This document shows, piece by piece, positions 1 to 10,400 of a stretch of DNA of 64,000 nt; the stretch's first letter is position 1, and every line of letters starts with the position of its first letter. The notes beneath the pieces were generated by a model. The model saw only the letters and a program-made list of their open reading frames with translations. It was not told the origin of the DNA and did no database searches. This DNA comes from Ctenosaura bakeri (taxonomy: Eukaryota; Chordata; Lepidosauria; Squamata; Iguanidae). The stretch is from contig CAOLHI010001286.1 of NCBI GenBank assembly GCA_948474755.1, positions 712,169 through 776,168 on the forward strand, written 5' to 3'. Position numbers and translations under genes: made by a program.

Positions 1-1347
1 ATATAAGAGACTGAAGAGTCCTAATGATGGGTAACTTATACCTTCTCCAGCCTTGTCCATGCCTGGGGGTGTCCTTTCTTGTTTGGGTGGCATGCATCTC
101 CTTGCTCCATAGACATCTGTTATCTCAGAGGCTAATGGTACAAACTCTCCTCCTTGGAGATTTATGGTGCAACCACTTAACTTCCTCCTGGGTTCTTCAT
201 CCTGGGGAGAGGACTTCTCTCTGACAAAGCTGTATTGGATGGAGCTTGGCTGGTGATGTAATGGCCGTAGGGTTGCCGTGTGTTCTACTTAACAGAGGGT
301 AAACTTCTATTTGAAAGATTATGGGAAGGCAACCACCTTCTGTTCAAAGGTGTCCAATATTTGGCGGCTGATGATTGTGTGTCCAATTTAAAGATAAGGA
401 GCCAAAAGGAAGAGTGAAAGCCTTGAGGCTACCCATCGACAGTTAGTGTCTGGAAAACAGGCTGAATAGTTTACACAGATGTTTAATACTTGAACTAAAT
501 GGAAACTTGGGACTTGGAATGCAAGCTGTCCAAGTCTCTGTGTTCATTAACTCCTCCTTCTATATACTTACCTACCTACCTAATTTAAATAAATAAATGG
601 ATATGTTTTAAAATTTTCATAAATATGATGTGAAACATCAGGTGTTCCTGATTAGATATGCATCTGCTTCCCCTGATTTATGTATTAATTTTTTCTTGCA
701 TGTCCTTTTATGTTTTGTCATGTTGCCAGTTGTTTATGGAATGAATAGGCGTATAGCTGTTTAGTCATCCCTTTACAGTGTAACCTGCAAACAATATTAA
801 GATTCTGGTCTGTACATCAGCACTTGAACATTCAAAATATTAATGTGATAATGTAGCTGTCAGAACTGTAAACCTTTATGGTATTTCAAAATGTTTTCAA
901 TGTAAAGAAATTGGAAACTTACCAGACCACAAGTTCTATTATCCTGTTTGTAGACTTAGGAGCAAATTTAGAGATAGTACGGCCCTTAACAGGCAGTTCT
1001 CAAATGTTTCCAAATGGGATTCAGGTGTGGAGCAGCCGGTAAAAAGGTGTATGTTTACCCATGGGACTGGCCCAAGAAATTTCTTAGCCTAAAGCACATC
1101 AGTAAATAGTGACCATCAATCCAAGTTAAAGCACATAGGACTTGAAGCCAGACCAAATTATTTTGCTGCCTGAAAGTACTCCTTCTTCTTCCTGTAATTA
1201 AAATTTAAATTACAAAGAATTGAACAACTAAAATTAAACAACTAAAATTACAATTTGCTTGAGGAGTTGCCTTGCTTTTCCTGATTGTAGGATTGGCCAT
1301 GGCAGTCTTTGTTTATGTTGCTGTAGGTGAGTTTGGACAGGCTACCA
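1..1347. other. Unassigned AT-rich DNA
   Basis: I recognise no gene, SINE, LINE or terminal inverted repeat here. Open frames are short and lack any familiar motif. There is a small ACCT-like run near 571-582 followed by an AAATAAATAAAT stretch, which could be the worn tail of a LINE or SINE, and a short direct repeat (acaactaaaatta twice) near 1224-1250. It may be single-copy intergenic or intronic sequence. Confidence 0.5.
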
Positions 1348-1374
1348 GTTGTTGCTGTTGTTGTTGTTGTTGTT
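1348..1374 (+). repeat. (TTG)n microsatellite
   Basis: This is a short GTT/TTG trinucleotide run with one interruption (GTTGCTGTTG). The complement, (CAA)n, is the same motif as the ACA tails of SINEs in this window, so it may be the tail of a worn minus-strand SINE. No SINE body is evident next to it. Confidence 0.8.
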
Positions 1375-1412
1375 AGGAGAAGAAATTCTATGAAGTCAAA
1401 TATAACACATGT

Positions 1413-1800
1413 AGAAAACAATTATGGAGCTACATTTGTGCAAACCCACCTACATTTCACAAATGAAAACCAAGACACATGTCGTCAGGCAACTGGAAAG
1501 TAGTCAAGATGGAAAAGTTATTAGTGAAGAAGAATGGAAAAGCTAGGAGAGGCTTTAGGAATTTCCTTTTGGCTGAGTTAACAGGGAAGGTCAAGATTCT
1601 CCTCCCTCCACTCTTCTCTCTGCTGCTGAGTTAACTGAGTACAAACTACTTTGCAGTTTGAACTCCGTTTGCAGTTACTGAAGTAAGCTGAGGCCAAAGG
1701 GAGAAAGCGGAAAGAGGAGAGAGAAACTGGGATGTTTTAAAAGCTGATGAAAAAGCAAGATAAGAGGATTAATTGGATCTGTCCCTGCTAAATTTGAGAC
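1413..1800 (-). repeat. Dispersed ~400 bp repeat, inverted copy
   Basis: Read on the minus strand, this stretch lines up with 3175-3525 and 54715-55070. Shared blocks in order are a GGGACAGA..CCAATTAATCCTCT start, a TTTTAAAACATCCCAG block, a pyrimidine-rich TTTCTCTCTCCTC block, CCTCAGCTTACTTCAGT, GCCTCTCCTAGCT, and TTTGTGAAATGT near the end. I do not recognise the family. It has no visible coding capacity, no tRNA-like A/B boxes and no clear terminal repeats. Copies look substantially diverged, roughly 75-80 percent by eye, so it is old. It could be an LTR or a non-autonomous transposon. Confidence 0.6.
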
Positions 1801-2290
1801 ATCTGGAGGATCTCATGTAGGTACGTGTATGTGCACATAAGTATATGCGTGTGCCTGAAGAACTAGGCATTCCAGTGAAAGAGTTTTATCATGCCATTGT
1901 CTGAATTAGGCCAATCAAAGCTTGTGACCTGTGGAGCTGATCAAAGGCTGTAACACATAGTAGTTATCTAGTTGCTTGGCACCTTCACTGAGATATTTCT
2001 GCAGCAACAGGCAGTTATCAAAAGGAAAGTTTGTCTTGGCCCTGGTGGGCTGACTCTGCTGTATATGGCTGGTGCGGTGTTATTGGGACGGGGTCACAAG
2101 TTAGGTAGGGCTGGGCTAGCCAGGCAGGCCTGGGCTTTTCAGCTTGCCACTAAAAAGCATCAACAAGTAACATGTAGAAAGGAATGTTATGGATAAATCC
2201 ATTGTTTTAGATTATCGGAGCATATGCATTGTGTAAAGACAGCTAACAATGGAAATTCTTATGTGTTGTTTATACACATAACAACACTTA
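1801..2290. other. Unassigned spacer
   Basis: It holds a purine/pyrimidine alternating patch near 1820-1855 (GTGTATGTGCACATAAGTATATGCGTGTG), too irregular for a microsatellite. No gene or named repeat is evident between the ~400 bp repeat and the CpG-rich MITE that follows. Confidence 0.4.
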
Positions 2291-2617
2291 AACCATTTCC
2301 ACACCTTACCTGTTTTTGGCGCTGGGGCGTGGGATCGCGTGAGCAACCTCTCGTGAGAGGCTCTTGTGTCTCTGCTGCTTCACCTCCGCACAAGCTGCCT
2401 GCTCACGTGAGAGCCACGCCTCTTCCTTCCGCAGTGCAGCCTGGGAGGCTCCACACAGCAGGTAAGCACATGCGGGGCCTGGGAGCAATGTGCGATCATC
2501 GGCACCTGCCAGCCCCTGAGCATCGCACGATTGTGAGTGCATCGTGCAGATTGCTCCTCACAATCGTGCGACGCTCCAGGCGCCCTTTCGCATGGCAAAT
2601 GCCATGTGGAAAGGGCC
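2291..2617. mobile_element. Harbinger-like CpG-rich MITE
   Basis: This is a non-autonomous DNA-transposon derivative. The right end reads GTGGAAAGGGCC; the left end (AACCATTTCCACACC) is a worn version of the GGCCCTTTCCRCAC terminus seen at 25113, 21572 and 59657. The flanks are TTA on the left and ATA on the right, compatible with a decayed 3 bp target duplication. Inside, 2518-2537 and 2557-2576 form a 20 bp stem matching at 19 of 20 positions around an 18-19 nt loop. The interior (GCGCTGGGGYGTGGG, CTCTTCCTTCC, CAGCCTGGGA) is shared with the 25113 element. CpG and GC content far exceed the surroundings. Assignment to PIF/Harbinger is inferred from terminus and target length; there is no transposase. 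Confidence 0.65.
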
Positions 2618-3174
2618 ATAGTTTTGTTTTTTAAATGTTAGCAGACTTGGCCTCTACATATTCGACTTGTGTTTGGGAAACTTAAACTGCCAATGTTGAT
2701 AATACTTCATTGTCTCTGTTGTATGGCTTCTCTTGATGAGTTTGGGCTGGTTGTCTGAAAACAGTTTCACATGGAAAAAAATGAACACAGACATTGCTTC
2801 AACCAGACACACAAAATTATCATAGAAACCCTATTTACCAAGCTGTCCAGAAGCAAGTTAGAGAAGCACAACAAATCTCCCAGTGCTCGGCGCAGATGTA
2901 ATGCTAAACTGTGATTAAAGATGACAAGAAAAGGAAGGTGGGGGCATATGATCCAGGGCGAGGACAAGCACACACAAGCCTGTGGCTTGCTTCTGACCTC
3001 TTAACCTAGGTTAAGACTGGCAATTATATCTCATCATTGCACAATATCACTTTTATGCATAGTCCGTTTCCACTTGCTTAGTAAACATGACAATAAGTGG
3101 GTAGCCAGGGTCAGATGCACTGTGTTCTCCCAGTCCCTCCAATTGCCCGTACCTTCCCACCACTCTGATCTGCC
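2618..3174. other. Unassigned spacer
   Basis: There is no recognisable gene or repeat. Open frames on both strands are short and unremarkable. Confidence 0.4.
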
Positions 3175-3525
3175 AGGGATAGACCTGATTAATCCTCTGT
3201 TGTCCCATTTTTTTCAGCTGCTTTTAAAACATCACAATTTCTCTCTTCTCTTCCTCCCTTCTCCCTTTATCTTCAGCTTACTTCAATTATAAGCTGCGTT
3301 CAACATGCCAAAGTTGTTTGCACCTCATTAACTCAGGAGTGGGAAGAGGATGGGGCAAAATTTTAACCCTTCCCACTAGGTTTAGACAAGTCGCTGCAGC
3401 CTCTCTTAGCTTGTGTGTTCTTCCTGTTTAATAATTTTGGGCATCTTGACCACACAATGATGTTGTTTGGCCGCCCATGTCCCAGCTTTCATCTGTGAAA
3501 TGTTGGAAGGTATGCCTGCCTAGTC
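3175..3525 (+). repeat. Dispersed ~400 bp repeat, direct copy
   Basis: This is the plus-strand copy of the repeat also seen inverted at 1413-1800 and direct at 54715-55070. It opens with CAGGGATAGACCTGATTAATCCTCTG, then TTGTCCCA, a pyrimidine tract, CTTCAGCTTACTTCAA, GCTGCAGCCTCTCTTAGCTTG, and ends near TCATCTGTGAAATGTTGGAAGG. The inverted copy starts only ~1.4 kb away, so the two could form a large imperfect inverted repeat with the 2291-2617 MITE between them. The family is unrecognised. Confidence 0.6.
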
Positions 3526-4024
3526 AAAGCCATGAAAGCAGCATGTTCAAGTTCAAGCGACAGCTAAAATCTGGTGGACATGCAATGGGTCAGTAAAGTC
3601 AGCTTGCTACTGTCCTGCTACAGTGATTACTAAACAATCCTTTGCCATGGTTTGCAATGTATTTATTTATTTGATATACTTATTATAAAGCATATCAAAA
3701 CGCTTATAGAACATGCACTGGAAAATTGCTAAAAATGACACTTTGTCAATTGGCAAGTTTACCAGAGTTTGCAAAAGGTTTTGTTTGTTTGTTTTTATTC
3801 CCCAGCCATCATTGCCACTGAGGGATTTGGATTCTGGGACATATAATCTAAAAACTTGTCATCATCAACTTGTCCAAGTTTTGATGTTTTTGAGAAACCC
3901 AGAGCAAGTTCACAGGTTTGAGAAAAATAATTGAATTTGTACTTCTCTGTCAAGTGCCAACTTGCTTAAACCTCATGCTTCTTCTTCCCTATTCCCAACA
4001 ACCATTTTTTTTAAAATAAAATGA
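3526..4024. other. Unassigned spacer
   Basis: No gene is evident. A TTTGTTTGTTTGTTTTT run near 3780-3795 is the only low-complexity feature. Confidence 0.4.
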
Positions 4025-4275
4025 CAGCCAGTGTAGTGTAGTGGTTTGAGTGTTGGACTAGGACACTGGGGGACCAGAGTTCAAATCTTTGTTGGGGAAA
4101 TGGAAACCCACTGGGTGACCTTGGGCAAGTCATACTCTCTCACCTTCAGGGGGAGGCAAAGGCAAACCATTTCTGAACAACTCTTGCCAAGAAAACCTCA
4201 TGATAAGTTTGCTCTAGGGCCACCAGAAGTTGGAATCCATTTGAAGGCACACAACAACAACAGCAACAACAACAA
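4025..4275 (+). mobile_element. tRNA-derived SINE with (ACA)n tail
   Basis: This is a full-length-looking SINE. The head carries a tRNA-like A box (TAGTGTAGTGG) and B box (GTTCAAATC), followed by the body motifs CCCACTGGGTGACCTTGGGC, CAAGTCA.ACTCTCTCA, GGCAAAGGCAAACC, CTTGCCAAGAAAACC, and the 3' end GAAGGCACACAACAACAACA. It has no protein-coding role; it would have been transcribed by RNA polymerase III and mobilised by a partner LINE. Four related copies (7285, 43938, 50986, 63541) lie on the same strand. Confidence 0.85.
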
Positions 4276-4628
4276 TAAAACCCCATCAGTTGTTTAAAAT
4301 CCTCTGACTGTAAAGAATGGAAGATATGGTTTATTTCTCTTCAAACAAAGCCATGTCCAGATTATATGGAAGACTGTATTCTCCATGTTTTGAGATCTTC
4401 TGGGGAGGCTTTTCTCTCTGTCCTTCTACCTTTGCGGGTACATCTGGTGGGAACATGGGAGAGAGTCTTCTTGGTGGCTTCTCCAAGGCTCAGGAACTGC
4501 CTTCCCAGAGTGGCACCCTCCTTGCTATCTTTCTGTAAGAAGGTAAGACTTTTTTTTTTGTTTCAGCAGGACTTGCAAGATTGATTACTCAATAGGAAAG
4601 GGCCTTGCATAATGTGTTAGATGGTCTA
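4276..4628. other. Unassigned spacer
   Basis: This ~350 bp lies between the SINE tail and the TA-flanked element. No motif is recognised apart from a T9 run near 4550. Confidence 0.4.
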
Positions 4629-5054
4629 CAGTTGTCCCTTCATTTATGGAAAAACCATAAATATCTATATATAAAACATAAACCATATATTACACACCAA
4701 AAACCACATATAACACACAAAAAAAGGTATGATACATTTGAATCTACAGTGGGGAACATGCTAGCCATTTAGCTCTGCTGTTGACACAGCAGAGTTCTTT
4801 TGCAAGGCAGAAGCAGGTGGCTGGCAGGACTTACTGCTGCTTCCTCTGCTGCCCTCTGCCATTTTTAATAGGACCTTACAAGCCTTGCCTTGCCTTTGCA
4901 GTCTCTCTTATTCTCATGAGGCTTACAGAGAGACTGCAAACATGAGGCAAGATTTCTAAGTCCCTGTTAAGAATGGTAGAGGGCAGCAACGGAGGCAATG
5001 GCAAAAAATCTGCAGATAATCAAAATTAAACCCATGGATGTGGAGGGCTGACTG
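4629..5054. mobile_element. Tigger-like TA-flanked non-autonomous element
   Basis: The left end is TA|CAGTTGTCCCTTCATTTATGG and the right end, read on the other strand, is TA|CAGTCAGCCCTCCACATCC. TA dinucleotides sit exactly outside both ends, as expected for Tc1/mariner-superfamily (pogo/Tigger) insertion. The interior is a large imperfect hairpin: GCTGCCCTCTGCCATTTTTAA near 4850 pairs with sequence near 4970-4990, and GCAGTCTCTCT pairs with AGAGAGACTGC around 4900-4940. A smaller stem, CTCTGCTGT/ACAGCAGAG, lies near 4772-4793. No transposase frame is visible, so it is a MITE-type derivative. The 42029 element shares its termini. Confidence 0.7.
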
Positions 5055-5930
5055 TATTTGTTGTTTTTTCAGTGGGTTATTTTTTGACAGGTTTTAATTT
5101 TTTTGCTAGTTTAACTATGTTTTTAACTTTTTCATGTTATGAATTTGTAGCTATGTCTGTTTTAATTGGAACTGGACTGGAAAAAAGGTGAGACAACAAC
5201 TACAAAAACAATAGCAGTGGTGTACCACTGTGACCCAATTTTGTAGACACATGGTTGTCTCTATTTGTTTTTATATATTCAGTTGCCATCGTGTTTTGTC
5301 TTATTCTTTAAATTACACCCCTTGGTTAATGATTCTCCCTCGTAAGCCACTTCTTTTTGAATTGTCTATTACAAAGCTAATTTGTGTAATCACATTTCTT
5401 CAGCAAAACGGTTGTTAGGAGAAATGATTGTATCAGAGAAGCAGAGAGCAGAGGAGGGAATGTTAATCCTTCCTCTCTGCCATATTTTTTTCCACTCAGT
5501 GCTCCTGTGACAAAAACACAGAAGCTCAGTTGCATGTGCATTTGTGTGTGTATGTGAAGGATTAAGCAGCTGGAGAGAAGGATTCCACATGAAAAGTCAT
5601 GGGAAGGGAAAGAGTAAGTACCACTGTGATTCATGGAATAATACTGAGAAAGTTGTAAGATACAAGCTCACTTACTTTTTTTTATTTCACCTTCCCAAAG
5701 TTTTAACTACAGAGCAGTTGCTTCAGAATACAAAAGAGTATCAAGGAGTGGAAGAAAAATTTCACTGGGTTTCAAATTCTTATTTGGAGGGGATGCAGTG
5801 TTCTCGTTGTTACTGTAAGATGTGGGAGACATAGAGGTCCACCCTCAGTGACAGCATCTCCTTAGAATTTAGGGGAATTATAGCTTAAAGGAGGCCTGTG
5901 AGAGGAGGATAACGGCAGGATCTTTTCACC
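5055..5930. other. Unassigned spacer
   Basis: No gene is recognised. The 96-codon frame at 5544-5834 has no family motif and is treated as chance. Confidence 0.4.
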
Positions 5931-6245
5931 TATGTATAACAGTGTACCAGAGAGGACTCCAGTTAAAGTTAAATAAAGTACTTTATTTGAATTGACAAAC
6001 ATACAAGAAATCAGACACTCTTAACCACGCTACAAGGCTATCGGAAAGTGAGGCAAGAAAAGTTGGATAGAGAGTGATTGGGGTGGAAAGAGTGATAGTT
6101 ACCAATCTTGACAGTCTTGATGAAGGAGGTCACAGCAGAGAGACTCCGAGTGTAGTGCAGAGGAATGGAAGTCTGAGCACACTGTGTACCACAATTGGCT
6201 GGGGTTGAAGCCACAGTTTTATATCATAAATATGTTTCTCAGCAA
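5931..6245 (-). repeat. LTR-like block (tentative)
   Basis: Read on the minus strand there is a TATA-like ATATAAAACTG, then ~230 bp, then an AATAAA polyadenylation-type signal (AAATAAAGTACTTTATTT) followed by CTTTAACTGGAGTCCTCTCTGG. The order TATA box, spacer, AATAAA, short U5-like segment is what an LTR would show. The exact termini, target duplication and any internal region were not found, so it could equally be ordinary sequence. Low confidence. Confidence 0.3.
5971..5988. repeat. Perfect 18 bp palindrome
   Basis: AAATAAAGTACTTTATTT is its own reverse complement. It contains AATAAA on both strands, so either strand could offer a polyadenylation signal. It sits inside the tentative LTR-like block. 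Confidence 0.9.
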
Positions 6246-7284
6246 ACATAATGCTCCCATTCTTATGACTAGCTCCCATGCACGGCTATTATTTTTGGAC
6301 TTCAACGCTCAGAATCTCCCAGCTGCATAGACTATGGAGGTTGAATTTCAAAAAAGTAAGTTTTCCAACCTCTGCTTCAGTGGAGAAGGAGAGCTATAGA
6401 GGAGAAATGATGGACAAGGTGAGGGTGCATAGCACAGGACAGTCATCCTATGAACCTTCTACCTGGCTACTTTTATCTTAGAGCTTGTCTTTAACTTGGC
6501 AAAAGGACTAGATTTCCTTGATCACCTGTTAACACCTCTGCAAATGCTGCTCTTCACCACAACATTGCCTGCACCTTGCAATTGGAAGTGGACTTAGATT
6601 CCTCTCTTTGCTTCTAAATGTCTGAATTAAACCATTAACTACCAAGAGAGTTCTAAGCTAAATGGAGATTTGACTGAGAGGTTTCCTGACATGGGGTTTA
6701 TTCTCTTACAGTTATTTAAGTTCTTTTCACCATATAGTCTGTAAAGTAGAGGAAATAGGACCCTAAACTGTTCAGCTTCAGATGTTATCTGATTGGCAAA
6801 CTGTCATTGATATATAAACTGAAATTAAATTCATAAAACTGATTGCCTTCTTGGTGTTCTCATGAAAAACAAAACAGTATATGAAGTGACTTGTGGCTTG
6901 TAAAACCAAGTAAAGAATGATCATGCAGTGCATGAAAGATGGATATTGTGAAAAAGGTGCATAGAGCGTAAGGTCCTCAAATATTAGCGTTCTTCCAAAC
7001 ATCCAAATAGCATTTTCAGCTGCACAAATTCACTTGAGAAATTATTTTTTTAAAATCAGCATTAGTTTCTCATTATATGCAATGAACTACTTGCAGCATT
7101 CATACTTTTTTGGGGGGGTACATAAGTGATGTGATTGAAACTAGTTAATCCTGATTTCCCAAGTTTTTGAATTTGTTAAATTTTTGCCAACAAATTAGAA
7201 GTCTAAAAAATTATGTATCTTGTAACTAAAATAAATAAGAAAAGTGAAATACATCTTTATTTCATATTCATTTGTATTTATATA
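6246..7284. other. Unassigned stretch
   Basis: There is no gene. Around 6290-6345 a TTTTGGACTTCAACGCTCAGAATCTCCC segment resembles the 'ggactacaactcccagaatccc' repeat also seen at 15398, 33075 and 58876. The remainder is unrecognised. Confidence 0.4.
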
Positions 7285-7440
7285 GTGTAGTGGTTTCTGG
7301 ACTGAACTCTTACCCTGGAGACCAGGGTTTATTCCTTGCCGGGCTGTGGAAACCTGCTGTCACACACTCTCAGCCCTCAGAAAATGGCATGGTAGGTTTA
7401 CCTTAAGGATGCCAGAAGTTGGAAATGACTTTGAAAGCAC

Positions 7441-7474
<34 letters not shown>
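7285..7474 (+). mobile_element. (ACA)-tailed SINE, internally deleted
   Basis: Head remnants TATAGTGTAGTGGTTTCTGG and GGAGACCAGGG are followed by CACACACTCTCAGCC, then a shortened body jumps to GGATGCCAGAAGTTGGAAATGAC and GCACAACAACAACAAC. The CAAATCC/CTTGCCAAGAAAACC part of the body is missing, so the copy is internally deleted. The (ACA)n tail has grown into a microsatellite of about eleven units at 7441-7474. Confidence 0.8.
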
Positions 7475-7475
<1 letters not shown>

Positions 7476-10400
7476 ATTTATACTGTACTCTGTATTCTGA
7501 TAGTTGAATTTTTGTGTCCTTTTTTATAGAATTAACCTTTTTCATGCAACAATTCATAATATATCAGTGCCTTGCTCTATAGACTTGTTTTTGTGATCCT
7601 GTTGAAGCAACTCCCTTTTCCTACATAGCTCATTAATGGATGTTATAATTAATTTTAGTGTAAGTGAAAGGCTTGCATGGAGAAGCTGTTGTTCTCAAGA
7701 ATGGGAAGTTACCTCATGTACTCTGTCCATCTCCTTATTATTAAGTGTCTTTATTAGTCTAATCTGCTACCTAGAAACTAGATGCAGACAATCTGTTATG
7801 TAAACCAATATACTACCATCTCTGTAGCTGAAAAAATGGAATGGTAAAAATTGAGCAAGGAGACCTAGCAAAGTGCCTGGCAAGACATTTTCCATAAATT
7901 GTTATCCTCTTTCGTTATCATGTGTGAAGTTCTGGGGTTTGTAGCTATTTGGGGAGCCAGTGCAGCCTGAAAGCTAGTTGGTAGGCAACCAGAATAGCAC
8001 CTCAGGAGAGAAACCCAGCCCAATAGTGTGTGGGAGGGTTCTATATAGCCAAGTACCTGTGGCTATTTTGATTTCTTCAGTGAGGACTTAGCAAGGAGCT
8101 AGATAGCAAAGTCCCACAATCAGCCAGAAAGTATGGCTGTTTTGAGGGGTTAGTTAAGTGGAAGCCTAGTGAGAGACAGAAGAGTAGTTGAACCCTAATA
8201 GGATTTAGCCAGAGAGTTTGAACTAGATTGGGGGTTAACCCTTTGGTGGAAGTTTAGCCAAAGTGTTGTTAAGTGATAATTATGCCTTTCATGAAAGTTC
8301 AGAGACATAATTGAGCTGTTTCTGAGCAGGAAGTTAACTGTTTAATAGTGTTTGAAGAGTGCACTAAAGAAATATATCAACATTGAACTGGAAATGAACT
8401 CTAACACCCAACTTTATTCTTATTGTTATCTTAATAAATGTTACAGTTTATCTTTGTAAATACTGACTCAGCCTGCATTGTATACTGAGGTAGTCTGGAG
8501 GGGCCCTTCCCTGTCTTCCACCTGTGGGAAGAAGTACCTTCATATATGCATCTTCTGTTTGAACAGTTCCTCTTATCAGTCAGAAGGCATTCCTTCTTTC
8601 TTTCCCTACGCAAAAATTTTGGTGAAAAAAAATGTTGGAGAAAACAGTGGAAAACACTAGAGGGATGACAGTGAGATCATCTATGTGGCAGGGTGATTGA
8701 ACAATAAAAACCTCATCAAGAAACACCCCTAAATGATGGAGCTCTCACTGTGATGCTGTCTATCTTGCTAGAAGGTACTTTCTTTTTATTGTCAATATCC
8801 CAGATTTTCTCTCTCCTGCTCTCTATATAAACAAATGGCAAATTCTCCATCCCAGTTCCCTGTTTAAGCATTTCCACAAGCTTTTTCACTTTTTGCCTTC
8901 AGCAGAGACGTGCTTTGGATTTTTGAATCAACCTGTCACTTCTCAGGACTTTTTTTTTTTAACACTATTTCCCTGAAAAGTAGTTTTGCAATCAGTTCTC
9001 ATGGTGACGAAGATAAAACAGTATCAATGATAGTGAAAATGATTTCCTTAAGATTTCAGACAGAGATTTAGTAAACAGGTATCACTTCTTGTAAAATTAG
9101 AAATTAGATACATAACCTGGATGCATTTATGAAATGTGGCAACAAAATATGAAGATTGTTAGGACAATGCATCAGTGTACCCATGATGATCCCTACTTGT
9201 TTTTATATGGGTGCTTCTTCATATAAATGTTGTGGGTTTTTTTAAATGAAGTCACTCTTGGAGCATGGGATATAATTTTTACAAAGTAATTCATTCCTGT
9301 TATTCATTGGAGTGTTTAAAAGATTATTTGCTTTCATTATCTATTACATTATATAAAGTAATTTGTTACATTAGTCATTATGATGCTTGTTCTTTTTTTG
9401 TTATCTTAAAATAGAATCTTAAAACAGAGTCATAAAAAAACTGCATACAATTGAAATAATTCTGCTAAAAATATATTTTAAAATGTGCCAAAGTACATGT
9501 TATTCATTCTTTTTCTTTCAAAGTCTCATTCTCATATCTGCTGGTTAGGAGATTCTGAGATTCTGGAAAGTAACTTTTCTAAGCTTGGCCAAAGAATATT
9601 GCATAGTTTGAAATGTAAAGGAAGAAACAATGATTCCTGGGTGAGAAAAATGCCTGAGGCATTTCAAGGGGATCCAGTAAGATGCAATATGCACCATCTT
9701 AAACTTCTGCCAGTCAAATAGCAACATTTTTATTAGTCGAGGAGAGGAGCACACAAGTATTTAACTAGATGAAGTGTAAACCATTTTATTCATGTTATTA
9801 GTAAACAACTCTTTGCCTTAAGTATTATTGAATAAAGTGATTAAAATTAGTAAAAGGTGTCATTTTTGTTTTGTTGGGATAGGAGAGAATGAACTGAAAA
9901 CTCTTGAGAGTCAAAGATGAGGAAAGAAAAAGGCTTTGAGGGAATGATGTTTTAGAGTGGGAGGAAGCAGAGATGATACAGAAGGGAGAAGAAGCTAAAA
10001 ATAGAGGAAAGAAGAAAGATAAAAATGGACTTTGCTATAGGATAAAACACTACTGTGCCAATAAAATAATTGTATTTGCTACAGTCATGAAAGTGAAAAA
10101 TCAACAGTGGGCAGATAAATAAAATAACTCTATAAAACTCATTTCCCACGGTCCCTTCTCTGGTTTTTCAACCAAAACCCAATGTAGATTCATATAAGTT
10201 TGAACTTCTTACTTGAGAACATTTGCAACATTGTGGATAAGGAGTCATTTTGGTTTCCAAGTGGTTAGGCCCAACATTATTATCTGTCTACTCTCTACTG
10301 CCTTCATATATCACTGCTCAAAATATGTGCCCAGTGTAGACCAGTGTGCATCATGCACACTGTAAAGGCAGCCTTGATGTGGGGCAGAATGTATTATGTA

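Noticed and set aside
2291..2617. CpG island promoter
   Set aside because: The CpG density is confined to a transposon with terminal repeats, and no exon or promoter motif follows.
2224..2634. 136-codon frame and overlapping minus frames
   Set aside because: They lie within the CpG-rich MITE and its edges; GC-rich sequence lacks stop codons by composition, and no protein motif is present.
4030..4100. tRNA gene
   Set aside because: A and B boxes are present, but the sequence continues into a SINE body and tail and cannot fold as a complete tRNA.
7360..7557. Poly-Cys peptide on the minus strand
   Set aside because: It is the (ACA)n tail of a SINE read in reverse.
7940..8480. Solo LTR or gene 3' end (AATAAA at 8433)
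   Set aside because: TG..CA ends, target duplication and any upstream coding sequence could not be identified. Mentioned only within the unassigned stretch.
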